A stretch of DNA of 64,000 bases, taken from positions 2,046,001 through 2,110,000 of the forward strand of contig CP124680.1 of the NCBI GenBank assembly GCA_029961745.1. The letters run 5' to 3'. The notes under the pieces were generated by a model. That model made no database searches. It was not told where the DNA came from and saw nothing but the letters and a program-made list of their open reading frames with translations. Positions 44,007 through 52,115 of this stretch are shown here, in pieces (the stretch's first letter is position 1; every line of letters starts with the position of its first letter). Position numbers and translations under genes: made by a program. The stretch is from Nocardioides sp. L-11A (GTDB lineage: Bacteria; Actinomycetota; Actinomycetes; Propionibacteriales; Nocardioidaceae).

Positions 44007-45599
44007 TCAGGCCGCCTGCTGGCGCTGCGCAGCGATCGCGGCTGCAGCAGCGCCGACCCGCCGGTCGATGAAGTTCCCGTCCTTGTCGGTCACCGACGCG
44101 ATCACCTCGTCGGCGTCCTTCACCCGCAGCGCCGCGAGCAGCAGCCGCAGGGTCTCCAACGGCGGAACCACGCCGGTACCGTCCGCCGCGGTGATCGCCT
44201 CGACCGCGGACTTCGGGTCCAACTCGTTCAGGTCCGGCCAGTCCACGACGACCGTCTTCTCGACCTCGCCCGCCAGCGTCGCGACCTGCCGGTTCCCGTC
44301 CTGCTGGATCACACCCCGCAGCGGCCCCTGCGGCGCCTTCACCGCCTGGTCGATCGCGTAGCCGGCCAGCTGGGCCAGTACGTTGCCCCACAGCTGCCGA
44401 CGCATCCCCATCTCGAGGATCGTCGGCTGCTCCAGCGTCTCCGCGACCGCCCGCGCCCCGGTAGTGCCCGGGTCGGACAGCAGCGTGGTGACCGGCAGGC
44501 CCAGCCCGGCGGCCGCCAGCGACGCGAGCGGACGACCGGACTCGCTGTCAATCGTCGCGCCGGTCTTCGGGATCGCCTCCAGGTTCCCTCCCGGCCCGAT
44601 CGCGGCCACACCGCCGGCGTCACTGCCACCGATCGGCGGCACGTCGGCCGGGAGCGCGGACTGCAGGCGACTCGCCGCGGCGCGGACCTTCGTGGCCCGG
44701 TCGCCGGTGAGCTTCCACGCGAACTTGCTCAGCGCCTTGCACAACCTCGCCCAGTCGGTCAGGAACCCCTCGTACGCCCGCGCCCACGGCAGCGACGCGT
44801 ACACGTCGGGCACACCCCACTTCCACCCGTCGAGCCGGTTCACCGGCACGTGGAGGATCGGCTGGTCCCACAGCACGTCGTACCGGGTGCCGTCGACGTC
44901 GATCGCCTTCGGCCGGGTCGCCGGCCAGAACCCCAGCGCCGGGTGCGCGACCCTCACGACGACCGGCCGGAACCGCATCGTCAGCACGCCAGCCGCGTTG
45001 CGGAACGGCTTCTCGGTGTACGTCGTGTACTGCCGCAGGTAGAACCAGGGGTCGTCGCGGTCGTCGGGGTTGTTGACGACGTCGACGATCTCCTCGAACG
45101 GCGTCGACCGGTTCTGCACCCGCCCGGTGAGCTGGTTCGTGAAGCAGGCGATGAACACCTGCCCGTCGGTGCCCAGCGCCCGCTCGAGCTCCTCTTGGGC
45201 CTGGGTGCCGGTGAGGGCCTTCTGGTTGGACTCGTCGTCCCACCATGCCTGCACGACGGCGTTGACGTCCTGCCCGGACTCGCCCTGGTCGTCGCTGGCG
45301 GCGCGGGCCTGGATCGTGAGGCCCTGGCCCCAGATGTAGCCGGTGCGGAGCTGGATGCCGCGCTTGATCAGCGGGGACGCGACGGCCATGACCCGGCAGT
45401 TGCGGGTGACGTTCTCCAGGCCCTTGCGGGAGAACTCGTCCTGCAGCCGGGCCGACGCACGCTCCCAGCCGACGTCCTCGGCGGCGAGTTCGAGGTCGGC
45501 GAGCCGCTCCTTGAGGAGCGCGTTGTCGCCGGCGAGCGCGGCGACCTCGGTCAGGAGGCGCTCGGTGTTGGGGACGGATCCCTGGGGCCAGTCGGGCAC
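44007..45599 (-). CDS. Portal protein
   Basis: 530 residues with a portal-like core: NVTRNCRVMAVASPLIKRGIQLRTGYIWGQGLTIQA near residue 65, IDVDGTRYDVLWDQPILHVPVNRL, a central helical clip, PKTGATIDSESGRPLASLAAAGLGLPVTTLLSDPGTTGARAVAETLEQPTILEMGMRRQ, and a helical C-terminus. Follows terminase, precedes MuF, as in standard head modules. Confidence 0.88.
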   Translation of the reverse strand: MPDWPQGSVPNTERLLTEVAALAGDNALLKERLADLELAAEDVGWERASARLQDEFSRKGLENVTRNCRVMAVASPLIKRGIQLRTGYIWGQGLTIQARAASDDQGESGQDVNAVVQAWWDDESNQKALTGTQAQEELERALGTDGQVFIACFTNQLTGRVQNRSTPFEEIVDVVNNPDDRDDPWFYLRQYTTYTEKPFRNAAGVLTMRFRPVVVRVAHPALGFWPATRPKAIDVDGTRYDVLWDQPILHVPVNRLDGWKWGVPDVYASLPWARAYEGFLTDWARLCKALSKFAWKLTGDRATKVRAAASRLQSALPADVPPIGGSDAGGVAAIGPGGNLEAIPKTGATIDSESGRPLASLAAAGLGLPVTTLLSDPGTTGARAVAETLEQPTILEMGMRRQLWGNVLAQLAGYAIDQAVKAPQGPLRGVIQQDGNRQVATLAGEVEKTVVVDWPDLNELDPKSAVEAITAADGTGVVPPLETLRLLLAALRVKDADEVIASVTDKDGNFIDRRVGAAAAAIAAQRQQAA

Positions 45600-45631
45600 G
45601 GCGGATCACCTGCCTCTCTGACGTCGTGGGA

Positions 45632-45773
45632 TTGTGTCGGAACGTCGCCATACGCTCTGGTTCGAGAGTGCCGACCAGCGGCATTCCGAACGGGAAGGGG
45701 ATGCGCATGCCGGTCGTCGTTCGACAGTCGGGACCGAGAGACCAGCGGCATTCCGAACGGGAAGGGGATGCGC
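45632..45773 (+). promoter_or_regulatory. Promoter and leader of the 56-residue moron
   Basis: TTGTGT (45632-45637), 13 nt, TACGCT (45651-45656). The same TTGTGTCGG/13-nt arrangement precedes the DUF3263 gene. Downstream are two exact 67-bp tandem copies (45674-45740 and 45741-45807), so the leader contains one extra copy of the ribosome-binding site and start. Confidence 0.5.
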
Positions 45774-45807
45774 ATGCCGGTCGTCGTTCGACAGTCGGGA
45801 CCGAGAG
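45674..45807. repeat. Exact 67-bp tandem duplication at the 5' end of a moron
   Basis: The unit ACCAGCGGCATTCCGAACGG... occurs twice, contiguous and without mismatch (period 67). Each copy carries GAAGGGG and an ATG 7 nt later. As 67 is not a multiple of 3, translation from the first ATG (45707) enters a different frame. Confidence 0.95.
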
Positions 45808-45944
45808 AGGCCAAGCATCCGGACGGAGTCGATATCAAGATCGTTGACGGTCACCTGCACGTGCTGCGCGGAGGGTCGAACACGCTCGCGATCTACACCC
45901 CGGGGAACTGGATGTGGGCCGAAGTCACCAAGGCGGACGCCTAG
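45774..45944 (+). CDS. 56-residue hypothetical protein (moron)
   Basis: Product starts MPVVVRQSGPREAKHPDG and continues VDIKIVDGHLHVLRGGSNTLAIY, ending ATG-initiated at 45774 with GAAGGGG at the right distance; a second in-frame ATG lies 6 nt upstream. Beta-strand-like with a Trp-rich end (NWMWAEVTK). Plus strand between portal and terminase, with 4 nt of overlap with the terminase 3' end. No family recognised. Confidence 0.6.
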   Translation: MPVVVRQSGPREAKHPDGVDIKIVDGHLHVLRGGSNTLAIYTPGNWMWAEVTKADA

Positions 45945-47443
45945 TAGGGCGTGATGTTGAAGGCCTCGAGCTCGGGCTCGAGATCCTCATCGACTACCAG
46001 CTGATCGAGCAGCAGCGGCTGCAGGATCATCCGGTTCAGCGCCTGGGACAGCGCGTCGACGTCGTCGTCGTGCGCCGCGGTCGGGAACCCGGCGCACTGC
46101 TCGATCACGTCGTCGGCCCACGGCGCGAGCTCGCTCGAGGGGAGCCACACGTTCCCGGCCTCGACCAGCGGTGACACCGCCGCGGCGCGGGCTTCCTTCC
46201 CGCCGTCGGGCTCGACCGGCACGATCCCGGGCACCGACCGGCCCAGCATCGAGATCACCGCGGGCCCGTTCGCCTTGTCCTCGACGAGCTTCAACGTCGC
46301 CTGCGGCCACCGCGCGGCGAGCCGGCGGACCGCGGCCACGGTCTCGACGAAGTCCATCCGGCCATGCACACGGTCAAGGAGGTACGCGTTCGCGCCGCGG
46401 CGGCCCCAGACCTGACCGGATACGTAGTCGGTGCCCTCGGTCTTCTTGAACGTCAGGTCCCAGGAGATGACCAGGTCGTCGAACCCGGTGACGATCCGGG
46501 AGCCGTCCTCCCGCTCCAGCCAGAGCGGCTGGTCGTACCGCTTCCACCAGCCGCGCTTCAAGATCGTGCCCTCGGCCGGCGCCGGGCGCCCCTGGTAGAG
46601 CGCGTTCCAGGCGCGGGATCCGACCTCGCGGATCTTCTTCAGCCAGTCCTTCACCGTCCGGCCGCGGGCGGAGACCATGAACTCGCCGGGCTCGCGGCCC
46701 AGGACGTCGGTCTCGCCCTTCTCGGGGTCGTGGTCGGCCTGGGCAGGGATGTTGAGGACGTCCCACTCGTCGGCGAACTCCTTCTGGAGCCAGCCGGCCA
46801 TGTCATCTTCGCGCCAGCGGGTCTGGATCAGCACGACGGGAGCGCCCGGGGCGAGGCGGGGGAGCGCGACCTCGGACCAGAAGTTCTTGATCGTGTCGGC
46901 CCAGGCCTTCGAGTCGGCCTGCTTCGCGTCCTTGTACGGGTCGTCGATGATCAGCACGTCGATCGGCCTCGAGGTGAGGCCGCCCTCGACGCCGACGCAG
47001 ACGACGCCGCCCTGGTAGCCGAGGAGCTCGAACTCGTCCTGGCGCTGGGAGGACTGGGAGAGCTGGAGGCCGAGGTCCGGGTTGGCCTTGAGGGTGTCGC
47101 GGATCCGGCGGCCGAAGCGGCGGGCGACGTCGTGGCCGTACGACACGATGCCGATGCGGAGGTTGGGGTTGCCGTGGAGCAGCCACAGCGGGAACCAGAC
47201 CGAGGTCCGCTGAGACTTGCCCTCCTGCGGGGGCATGTTGATGATCTGCCGCTCGCACTGGCCGTCGCGGACCGCGACGAGGCGCTCGTCGATCTTGCGG
47301 AGCGCGGGCGTCTGGACGGTGGTGCGGTCGAGGGCCTGGGCCATCTCGCCGGGTGCGGCCCAGGGGCGCTGGCGGAGCTCGGGGGCGAGCTGGGTGCGGA
47401 TCATCTCGACCATCAGGTCGGGGGCGGTGGTCATCGCGATCAC
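45941..47443 (-). CDS. terL: Terminase large subunit
   Basis: 500 residues. ATPase: Walker A-like NMPPQEGKSQ (69-78), Walker B VLIIDDP (163-169). Nuclease: VISWDLTFKK and DDDVDALSQAL acidic residues, typical of the RNase H-like terminase nuclease. Drives DNA packaging at the portal. GTG 47443 chosen; an ATG three codons in (47434) is an alternative. Confidence 0.93.
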   Translation of the reverse strand: MIAMTTAPDLMVEMIRTQLAPELRQRPWAAPGEMAQALDRTTVQTPALRKIDERLVAVRDGQCERQIINMPPQEGKSQRTSVWFPLWLLHGNPNLRIGIVSYGHDVARRFGRRIRDTLKANPDLGLQLSQSSQRQDEFELLGYQGGVVCVGVEGGLTSRPIDVLIIDDPYKDAKQADSKAWADTIKNFWSEVALPRLAPGAPVVLIQTRWREDDMAGWLQKEFADEWDVLNIPAQADHDPEKGETDVLGREPGEFMVSARGRTVKDWLKKIREVGSRAWNALYQGRPAPAEGTILKRGWWKRYDQPLWLEREDGSRIVTGFDDLVISWDLTFKKTEGTDYVSGQVWGRRGANAYLLDRVHGRMDFVETVAAVRRLAARWPQATLKLVEDKANGPAVISMLGRSVPGIVPVEPDGGKEARAAAVSPLVEAGNVWLPSSELAPWADDVIEQCAGFPTAAHDDDVDALSQALNRMILQPLLLDQLVVDEDLEPELEAFNITPY

Positions 47444-47457
47444 CGCCCCCGCTCAGG

Positions 47458-48018
47458 TCAGATGGAGTATTCCGGCACCGGGTAGCCAGGGATCTCGACC
47501 GACGACGGGATCTGGTTGCCCCACACCGCCCACGGCTCGGAGGTCGGCGGGTGCCGGCGGGCGAACAGCTCGAGGTACGGGCCAGGGGAGACCCGCTCGA
47601 TCAGCGCGTACTGCTCCTCCGGCTTGTGGCTGTGGTCCTGCACGGGAGCGGTCATCCACGTCGGCTGCGCCTTGAACCGGACCGGCGCGCGGCCGCGGGT
47701 CGCGAACAGCAGGTGCTCGGTCGAGTTGCGCAGGTAGTTGCCCAGCCCGAGCCGGAACTTCACCCATGTCAGCGGGGAGCGGACGGTGAAGCCCCACGCA
47801 TCGGCGACGTCGTACCCGTCGCGCAGCGTGGCGTTGGTGACCCAGAGCCACAGGTGGGCGTCGTCGGTCGCGAGGTCGCTGATCGGCATGGCCTTGATGC
47901 GGTCGAGAGTCATCAGGTCGTAGTGGCGGATCGCGCCGAGAGTGCCCTTCTGAGCGACGTCCCAGGGCGGGTCGGCGAGGATCGTCGCGAAGCGGCGTGG
48001 GGTGCTGCGAGCGGACAT
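47458..48018 (-). CDS. MT-A70 family adenine-N6 DNA methyltransferase
   Basis: 186 residues with the catalytic DPPW motif (ATILADPPWDVAQKG near residue 15), HYDLMTLDRIKAMPI, HLWLWVTNATLRDGYDVADAWGF, EHLLFATRG and PYLELFARR, all typical of the MT-A70 group. No cognate endonuclease is in view, so it is probably an orphan protective or regulatory methyltransferase. 14 nt upstream of the terminase. Confidence 0.88.
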   Translation of the reverse strand: MSARSTPRRFATILADPPWDVAQKGTLGAIRHYDLMTLDRIKAMPISDLATDDAHLWLWVTNATLRDGYDVADAWGFTVRSPLTWVKFRLGLGNYLRNSTEHLLFATRGRAPVRFKAQPTWMTAPVQDHSHKPEEQYALIERVSPGPYLELFARRHPPTSEPWAVWGNQIPSSVEIPGYPVPEYSI

Positions 48019-48095
48019 GGGTGTGCTCCTGCGGGCGTGGTGCTCGACCCATGGGGCTCACGCGCTCTGGGGAAGGGAGGCGCGGGCATGGCAAT

Positions 48096-48127
48096 GGCGG
48101 GGAGTGTCTGGAGACACTTCACCCGCC
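48096..48127. terminator. Imperfect hairpin between DUF6221-like gene and methyltransferase
   Basis: Arms 48096-48109 and 48112-48127 pair over 13 bp with a small bulge; the inner 7 bp (AGTGTCT/AGACACT) are perfect. The surrounding 48019-48160 has no gene. Could end the early transcript or act as an operator. Confidence 0.55.
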
Positions 48128-48160
48128 AGTGGTGATGTTGAGGCATGTGGGGCCGTTGTG

Positions 48161-48508
48161 TCAAGCGGTGCCGTCGGGGCGCCACCCGGGGTCGTAGTCC
48201 TGGTGGCCGGCCCAGGTCTCGGCGAGGATCCGGATGACCTGCTCGCCGTGCGGCTGTAGCGGCGCGGCCGGGTCGCCCAGCGCACGAAGGTCCTCGACGC
48301 CCTGGGCCCATTCGATCAGCCCGCGCTTGGCCTCGCACTCAGCCTTCCAGCGGTCATGGAACGGGATCGAGGCGTCTCCCGGACCGTGAGGGTCCACGAC
48401 GATCCGGACGGGGTTGCCCCAGTCGAGCAGCTCCTCGTCCTCCGCGATCCGGGCCAGGCAGAACGCCACCAGGTCCTCCATCGTGCTCACCGTCGCACCG
48501 TCGGTCAT
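48161..48508 (-). CDS. DUF6221-like actinophage protein
   Basis: 115 residues: MEDLVAFCLARIAEDEELLDWGNPVRIVVDPHGPGDASIPFHDRWKAECEAKRGLIEW ... VIRILAETWAGHQDYDPGWRPD. The pattern 'FL..RLAEDE ... YADHPDYDP.W' is common in Streptomyces and actinophage genomes; function unknown. ATG overlaps the upstream stop by 4 nt. Confidence 0.7.
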   Translation of the reverse strand: MTDGATVSTMEDLVAFCLARIAEDEELLDWGNPVRIVVDPHGPGDASIPFHDRWKAECEAKRGLIEWAQGVEDLRALGDPAAPLQPHGEQVIRILAETWAGHQDYDPGWRPDGTA

Positions 48509-49284
48509 GCCTGCATCCTCTCTCGCTCTGCCCGGATCGTGTCCAGCAGGCGAGCGCCGAGAGCGTGCCGACACCGCGCCGACCCGCATCCCGGGCACAG
48601 GCGGGACAGGTCCGGCACCACCGGCTTCGGGAGCGGGCACCAGCACGGCCCCGGGCCGGCCTTCGGCTTCTTCTCCGCCTCGGACTCGACGCGGATGTGG
48701 TCGGCGAGCAGGCCGATGGTGCTCTCGTCCCATGTCGCTCGGCACACGTCCTCGACGCAGGCGGCGACGTGATCAGCGAGCCGCACGCGGAGGGTGCCGC
48801 GTTCGCCGCACTGGGGGCAGGTGTTGTCCGGGGTCCAGGCGGGGGAGTCCCAGCCGGTGACGATGCGGGCGCGGATCCACCACCGTCGGATGTCGAGGCG
48901 GATCTCGCGCTGGGCTGGCTCGTCGGCCGACTGGAGCAGGCCGTGGAGCTGGCGGAGCGCGGCCCTGGTGTCGAGCGCGGGGTCTTCGCCGAGGTCGGTG
49001 ATCCAGCGGGAGATCTCGATGTCGATCCGGGCTGCGGTGTCGAGGGCGTCGAGCCGGGCGGCCGGCTTGGACTCGTAGCCGGCGCGGGGGCCTTCCTCGG
49101 CGGTGTTGGAGGGGATGTCGTTGGCCCAGAGCTGGTCGAGGAGGGCAGGTGCGGTCGTGGTGTGGCGGCGGGTGAGCCACTGGCCTCGTTCGCGAATCGT
49201 GTAGAGCTCGACGTGGGTGTGCGTCTCGGTGAGGTCGCGGATGTAGTCGACCGTGGTCATGCCCTGCCGGTGGGGGTCGGTCAC
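48505..49284 (-). CDS. Zinc-motif phage protein
   Basis: 259 residues. N-terminal helical part (TVDYIRDLTETHTHVELYTIRERGQWLTRRHTTTAPALLDQLW), then two Cys/His clusters (NTCPQCGERGTLRV ... AACVEDVCRATW, and CWCPLPKPV ... RLCPGCGSARCRH). Probably a zinc-binding DNA/RNA-associated protein of unknown function. GTG start overlaps the preceding stop by 4 nt. Confidence 0.7.
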   Translation of the reverse strand: MTDPHRQGMTTVDYIRDLTETHTHVELYTIRERGQWLTRRHTTTAPALLDQLWANDIPSNTAEEGPRAGYESKPAARLDALDTAARIDIEISRWITDLGEDPALDTRAALRQLHGLLQSADEPAQREIRLDIRRWWIRARIVTGWDSPAWTPDNTCPQCGERGTLRVRLADHVAACVEDVCRATWDESTIGLLADHIRVESEAEKKPKAGPGPCWCPLPKPVVPDLSRLCPGCGSARCRHALGARLLDTIRAERERMQA

Positions 49285-49814
49285 TCGTGGTCCTGTTCGT
49301 CGAGGTCGTCGTCGGGGAGGAGGCTGGGGCAGCAGAGCATGTGCTCGGCGGCGTCGCATCCGGGTTCGTCGGTGCACGCCGGCGGTCCGCCGTGGGGGTC
49401 GGTCTCGCAGAGCGGGCGGGGCGGCTCGCACGGTGGGACCTCGTCCGTGTCGGGTTCGGACACCAGACGGAGCGGCTGGAACTGGAACTCGTCGGGGAAC
49501 GGCAGCGGCGGCTCGTCGAGCTGCAGCCGGTGCCGGCGACGCGCGAAGCCCCGCCGGACCTCCCCGTCATCGTCGACCACGAGATGCCGTCTGCCGTCGG
49601 CGTCGCGCTCGAAGATGTCGTACTCGATCGCGTGCTCGTCGACGAGCCGCGTGAAGGTGTTGACCAGCGGCATGTCCATCGGGTCACCGCCGTGGTGCTC
49701 GATCCACCCCTTGAGGGCGAGCCGCATGCGGTCGGGGAACCGCGCGCCCGGACTGTCGCTGAGGATGGTGAGGCTGGTGTCGCTGACGAACCACGTGCCG
49801 CGGCTGCGGGTCAT
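49281..49814 (-). CDS. Hypothetical phage protein with C-terminal Cys/acidic tail
   Basis: 177 residues: GTWFVSDTSLTILSDSPGARFPDRMRLALKGWIEHHGGDPMDMPLVNTF, then EYDIFERDADGRRHLVVDDDGEVRRGFARRRHRLQL and a Pro/Cys/Asp-rich tail. No family. Both ends overlap neighbours by 4 nt. Confidence 0.65.
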   Translation of the reverse strand: MTRSRGTWFVSDTSLTILSDSPGARFPDRMRLALKGWIEHHGGDPMDMPLVNTFTRLVDEHAIEYDIFERDADGRRHLVVDDDGEVRRGFARRRHRLQLDEPPLPFPDEFQFQPLRLVSEPDTDEVPPCEPPRPLCETDPHGGPPACTDEPGCDAAEHMLCCPSLLPDDDLDEQDHE

Positions 49815-50161
49815 GTTGGCTGGTCTCCTTCGGTCGGGAGGGTGGTGATGACGTAGGCGCCGTCGTCGGTCAGGGGCGCCGCGGCGACCGCGATCCCGGT
49901 GCCGGGGTCGATGAACACCCACGACTGGTGGCCGGTGAGGTCGAGGTCGCCCCAGAACAGCGACGTTGGGGCGGGGTCGCAGCCGTGGTTGCGGTGCGGC
50001 CGGTAGGGCTCCTCCTGGCCGGCGTCGCCGCTGACCCAGATCCGGCCGGCCGCAAGATCCTGCCTGAGCCGATCGGCAGCCTGGGCGGCCTGCCGGCGTA
50101 CGACGTCGCGGAAGTCCTGATCCATCTGCCGGCGGAACGCGTCCATGTCGAAGTGGCTCAC
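49811..50161 (-). CDS. Hypothetical phage protein
   Basis: 116 residues: FDMDAFRRQMDQDFRDVVRRQAAQAADRLRQDLA amphipathic helix, then a small beta-rich domain (DLTGHQSWVFIDPGTGIAVAAAPLTDDGAYVITTLP). No family recognised. 4-nt overlaps at both ends. Confidence 0.65.
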   Translation of the reverse strand: MSHFDMDAFRRQMDQDFRDVVRRQAAQAADRLRQDLAAGRIWVSGDAGQEEPYRPHRNHGCDPAPTSLFWGDLDLTGHQSWVFIDPGTGIAVAAAPLTDDGAYVITTLPTEGDQPT

Positions 50162-50787
50162 GCTGCACCGCCGATCGCGTCGGACCCGTCCGGCGTACCG
50201 AGCTGCTCGAGGAAGGTCCGCAGCACCAGGTCCTGGTCGGCCGGCAGCAGCGTGACCCGCTCGGCCAGCACGACCATCGCCGCCCGGAACGCCGCGATCA
50301 CCAGCTGTGCCCGCTCCTGCTCCAGCTCGACGTGCCGCTCCGCGATCCCGAGCCGGGCCATCTTGTCGAGCACGTCGGCGAGCCGCGCCAACGCCCGCTC
50401 GAAGAGGGTGACTTCGCCGCGCAGTGCGGTGAGGTGCTGCCCGCCGGCGAGGTGGTCCATGGTGGACACGCGGCGGCCGGTCTCGTCGACGAGCTGCTCG
50501 AGCGCGCCGGCGAGCTTCTGGAGGGACGCGACAGGGTCGGTGACGGCGGTGGCCTGGTCGAGTCCGACCCAGAGGTCCTGCATGGCCCGGTCGGCCGCCT
50601 TGACGAGCTGGCGGCGTTCGGCGGCGGCGATGGCTTGGGGTGAGCCGCCGCCGTGGATCTTGCAGACCTCCTGGCCTTGCGAGGGGTGGCGGCCGCAGGG
50701 GGCGCCGCTGCGTTTCGAGTGGGCGGTGCAGCGGGGGTGGATCTGGCCGCACCGCTGGCAGGGTGGGCGATCGGCGGCGGCGGTCAT
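50158..50787 (-). CDS. HGG-motif zinc-binding protein, possible terminase small subunit
   Basis: 209 residues. Zinc-ligand-rich N-terminus (PPCQRCGQIHPRCTAHSKRSGAPCGRHP ... EVCKIHGGGSPQA; C10, C13, C20, H23, C31, C42, H45) then a long helical region. The 'CKIHGG..PQ' family is often found in front of terminases and is sometimes annotated as terminase small subunit or an HTH protein. Here six genes separate it from terL, so the role is uncertain. Confidence 0.6.
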   Translation of the reverse strand: MTAAADRPPCQRCGQIHPRCTAHSKRSGAPCGRHPSQGQEVCKIHGGGSPQAIAAAERRQLVKAADRAMQDLWVGLDQATAVTDPVASLQKLAGALEQLVDETGRRVSTMDHLAGGQHLTALRGEVTLFERALARLADVLDKMARLGIAERHVELEQERAQLVIAAFRAAMVVLAERVTLLPADQDLVLRTFLEQLGTPDGSDAIGGAA

Positions 50788-50822
50788 CCTCGGTTCTCCT
50801 GCGAAGTGCCGGACCCCGTAGG

Positions 50823-50835
50823 TACGGTCCCGGGC
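50823..50835 (+). promoter_or_regulatory. -10 element of a plus-strand membrane moron
   Basis: TACGGT at 50823-50828, 7 nt before GTG 50836. Confidence 0.45.
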
Positions 50836-51444
50836 GTGGAAGGCGTGAATTTCTGGGAGTGGGTCGCGATGTACGGCCTCGACGGCATCGGCGGCGGCGT
50901 GCTCGGTGGAGTCATCGCATGGTTGCTCCTGCGGCGCACCATCAACCACGAGAGGGGACTGCGGGCAGGGGACCGAGAGGCCGCGGAGATCAACGATCTG
51001 CGCTTGCAGCTGACTGAGGTGCGTGAGCGAGCGGCCCACGCGGCGCTCTGGGCCGCAGTCACCGATCGGAGCGGCACCGATCTCCCTGTCCTCGCTGACC
51101 GGATCGCTGGCTTGTACTCGGCCCTTCTGGGCGCGCAAGCATTGGCGGAGAAGACCGCGCCGACGCTCAGGGCCAACCTTGAAACGCTCGGCAACGCGCT
51201 GGCGCACCTGCCCGCCGACGGCTCGGTTCTCGAGATCGTCAGCGTGGTCAGCGAACGGTCGGTGTCGCATTCCACCCTGTGGGTGGCGCAGCCCTTGGCG
51301 TACGAGGCAGAGGCGGGAGTCCTCAACCTGGCGGAACTGCTGGCGACCGCGAAAGCCAACGCCGCAAGAAGGGCCGAGTTACGCGCCGCCGCAAGAAGGG
51401 CCGAGTCACGCACCGCCGATCCCTCCGAACATCGTCCGTCCTGA
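50836..51444 (+). CDS. Membrane-anchored coiled protein (moron)
   Basis: 202 residues: an N-terminal membrane helix (MYGLDGIGGGVLGGVIAWLLL), a stop-transfer RR, and a long helical cytoplasmic domain (REAAEINDLRLQLTEVRERAAHAALWAAV ...), ending in two near-identical nine-residue repeats (ARRAELRAA/ARRAESRTA-type). Runs against the early operon from its own promoter and overlaps the 3' end of the gene at 51406 by 39 nt. Membrane-anchored lysogeny genes often block superinfection; this is a guess. Confidence 0.65.
   Translation: MEGVNFWEWVAMYGLDGIGGGVLGGVIAWLLLRRTINHERGLRAGDREAAEINDLRLQLTEVRERAAHAALWAAVTDRSGTDLPVLADRIAGLYSALLGAQALAEKTAPTLRANLETLGNALAHLPADGSVLEIVSVVSERSVSHSTLWVAQPLAYEAEAGVLNLAELLATAKANAARRAELRAAARRAESRTADPSEHRPS
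51361..51414. repeat. 27-bp tandem repeat, two copies
   Basis: 51361-51387 and 51388-51414 differ at two positions and code for the C-terminal double repeat of the membrane moron. Its 3' end also overlaps the stop region of the opposite gene. Confidence 0.85.
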
Positions 51445-51792
51445 GAGTGGAGTGCCCCAGTAGGCCTCGGCTGCGAGCTGCTGGCGGAGCTGTCGACGGG
51501 CGTCCTCTTCGGTGATCGGGTCTCGGGCAGGATCCGGCCACAGGTCTCGGCGCCACTCGCGGGTCATCGTCGACACCGCGGCCACGCCGAGGTCGCGCTC
51601 GCGGCGGAGCCGCTGGTGGTAGCGGCTGATGGAGTCCAGTTCGCGCATGGCGATCGCCGAGGCGACGATGCCGGTCTCGAAGCTGGTGGTGTCGATGATC
51701 AACTCGATGCCGATCGACGCGATGTCGGACCGGTATCGCTCCAGACGTCTCAGCGCGCGGCGGTGGCGGAGGCGGCGGAGGCGGCGGATCAT
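51406..51792 (-). CDS. Hypothetical phage protein
   Basis: 128 residues: Arg-rich N-terminus (RRLRRLRHRRALRRLERYRSD), then a hydrophobic segment (IELIIDTTSFETGIVASAIAM) and RDPITEEDARRQLRQQLAAEAYWG. No family. 4-nt overlap with the upstream gene. Confidence 0.6.
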   Translation of the reverse strand: MIRRLRRLRHRRALRRLERYRSDIASIGIELIIDTTSFETGIVASAIAMRELDSISRYHQRLRRERDLGVAAVSTMTREWRRDLWPDPARDPITEEDARRQLRQQLAAEAYWGTPLSGRTMFGGIGGA

Positions 51793-52115
51793 GGCGCGCT
51801 CCCCGCGGCTGCGTCGTCGGCTGGGTGGGAGCTGCAGAGGTCGACGTCGACCCAGTAGCACGACCCGGGCCAGCAGGCTTCGTCGTCGGTGCAGCCGCAG
51901 ACCCGGCACTGGCGTACGACGAGCCCGGCCTCGATGAGCGCCGCGGCCTGGGCCGTCGCGAGGTGCTGCTGGTGCCAGGCCTGCACCTCGTCGAGGCGGA
52001 GGTCGATGTCGTGCGGCGGTCCGTCTGGCCAGGTCTCAGAGCAGCTGCAGCGCACGCCGCCCCGGGTGTGTTCCCCGGCGACGCGGGCGAGGAGTGGTTC
52101 GAGGGGCTCAGGCAT
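51789..52115 (-). CDS. Cys-rich small phage protein
   Basis: 108 residues with a zinc-type cluster (VVRQCRVCGCTDDEACWPGSCYWVDVDLCSSH). 'C.VCG.TD..AC..GC.WV..DLC..C' proteins are very common in actinophages; function unknown. ATG 52115 overlaps the upstream stop by 8 nt. Confidence 0.7.
   Translation of the reverse strand: MPEPLEPLLARVAGEHTRGGVRCSCSETWPDGPPHDIDLRLDEVQAWHQQHLATAQAAALIEAGLVVRQCRVCGCTDDEACWPGSCYWVDVDLCSSHPADDAAAGSAP

Noticed and set aside
45707..45847. Peptide read from the first start codon of the 67-bp duplication
   Set aside because: Arises from the duplicated start in a different frame; no sign of independent selection.
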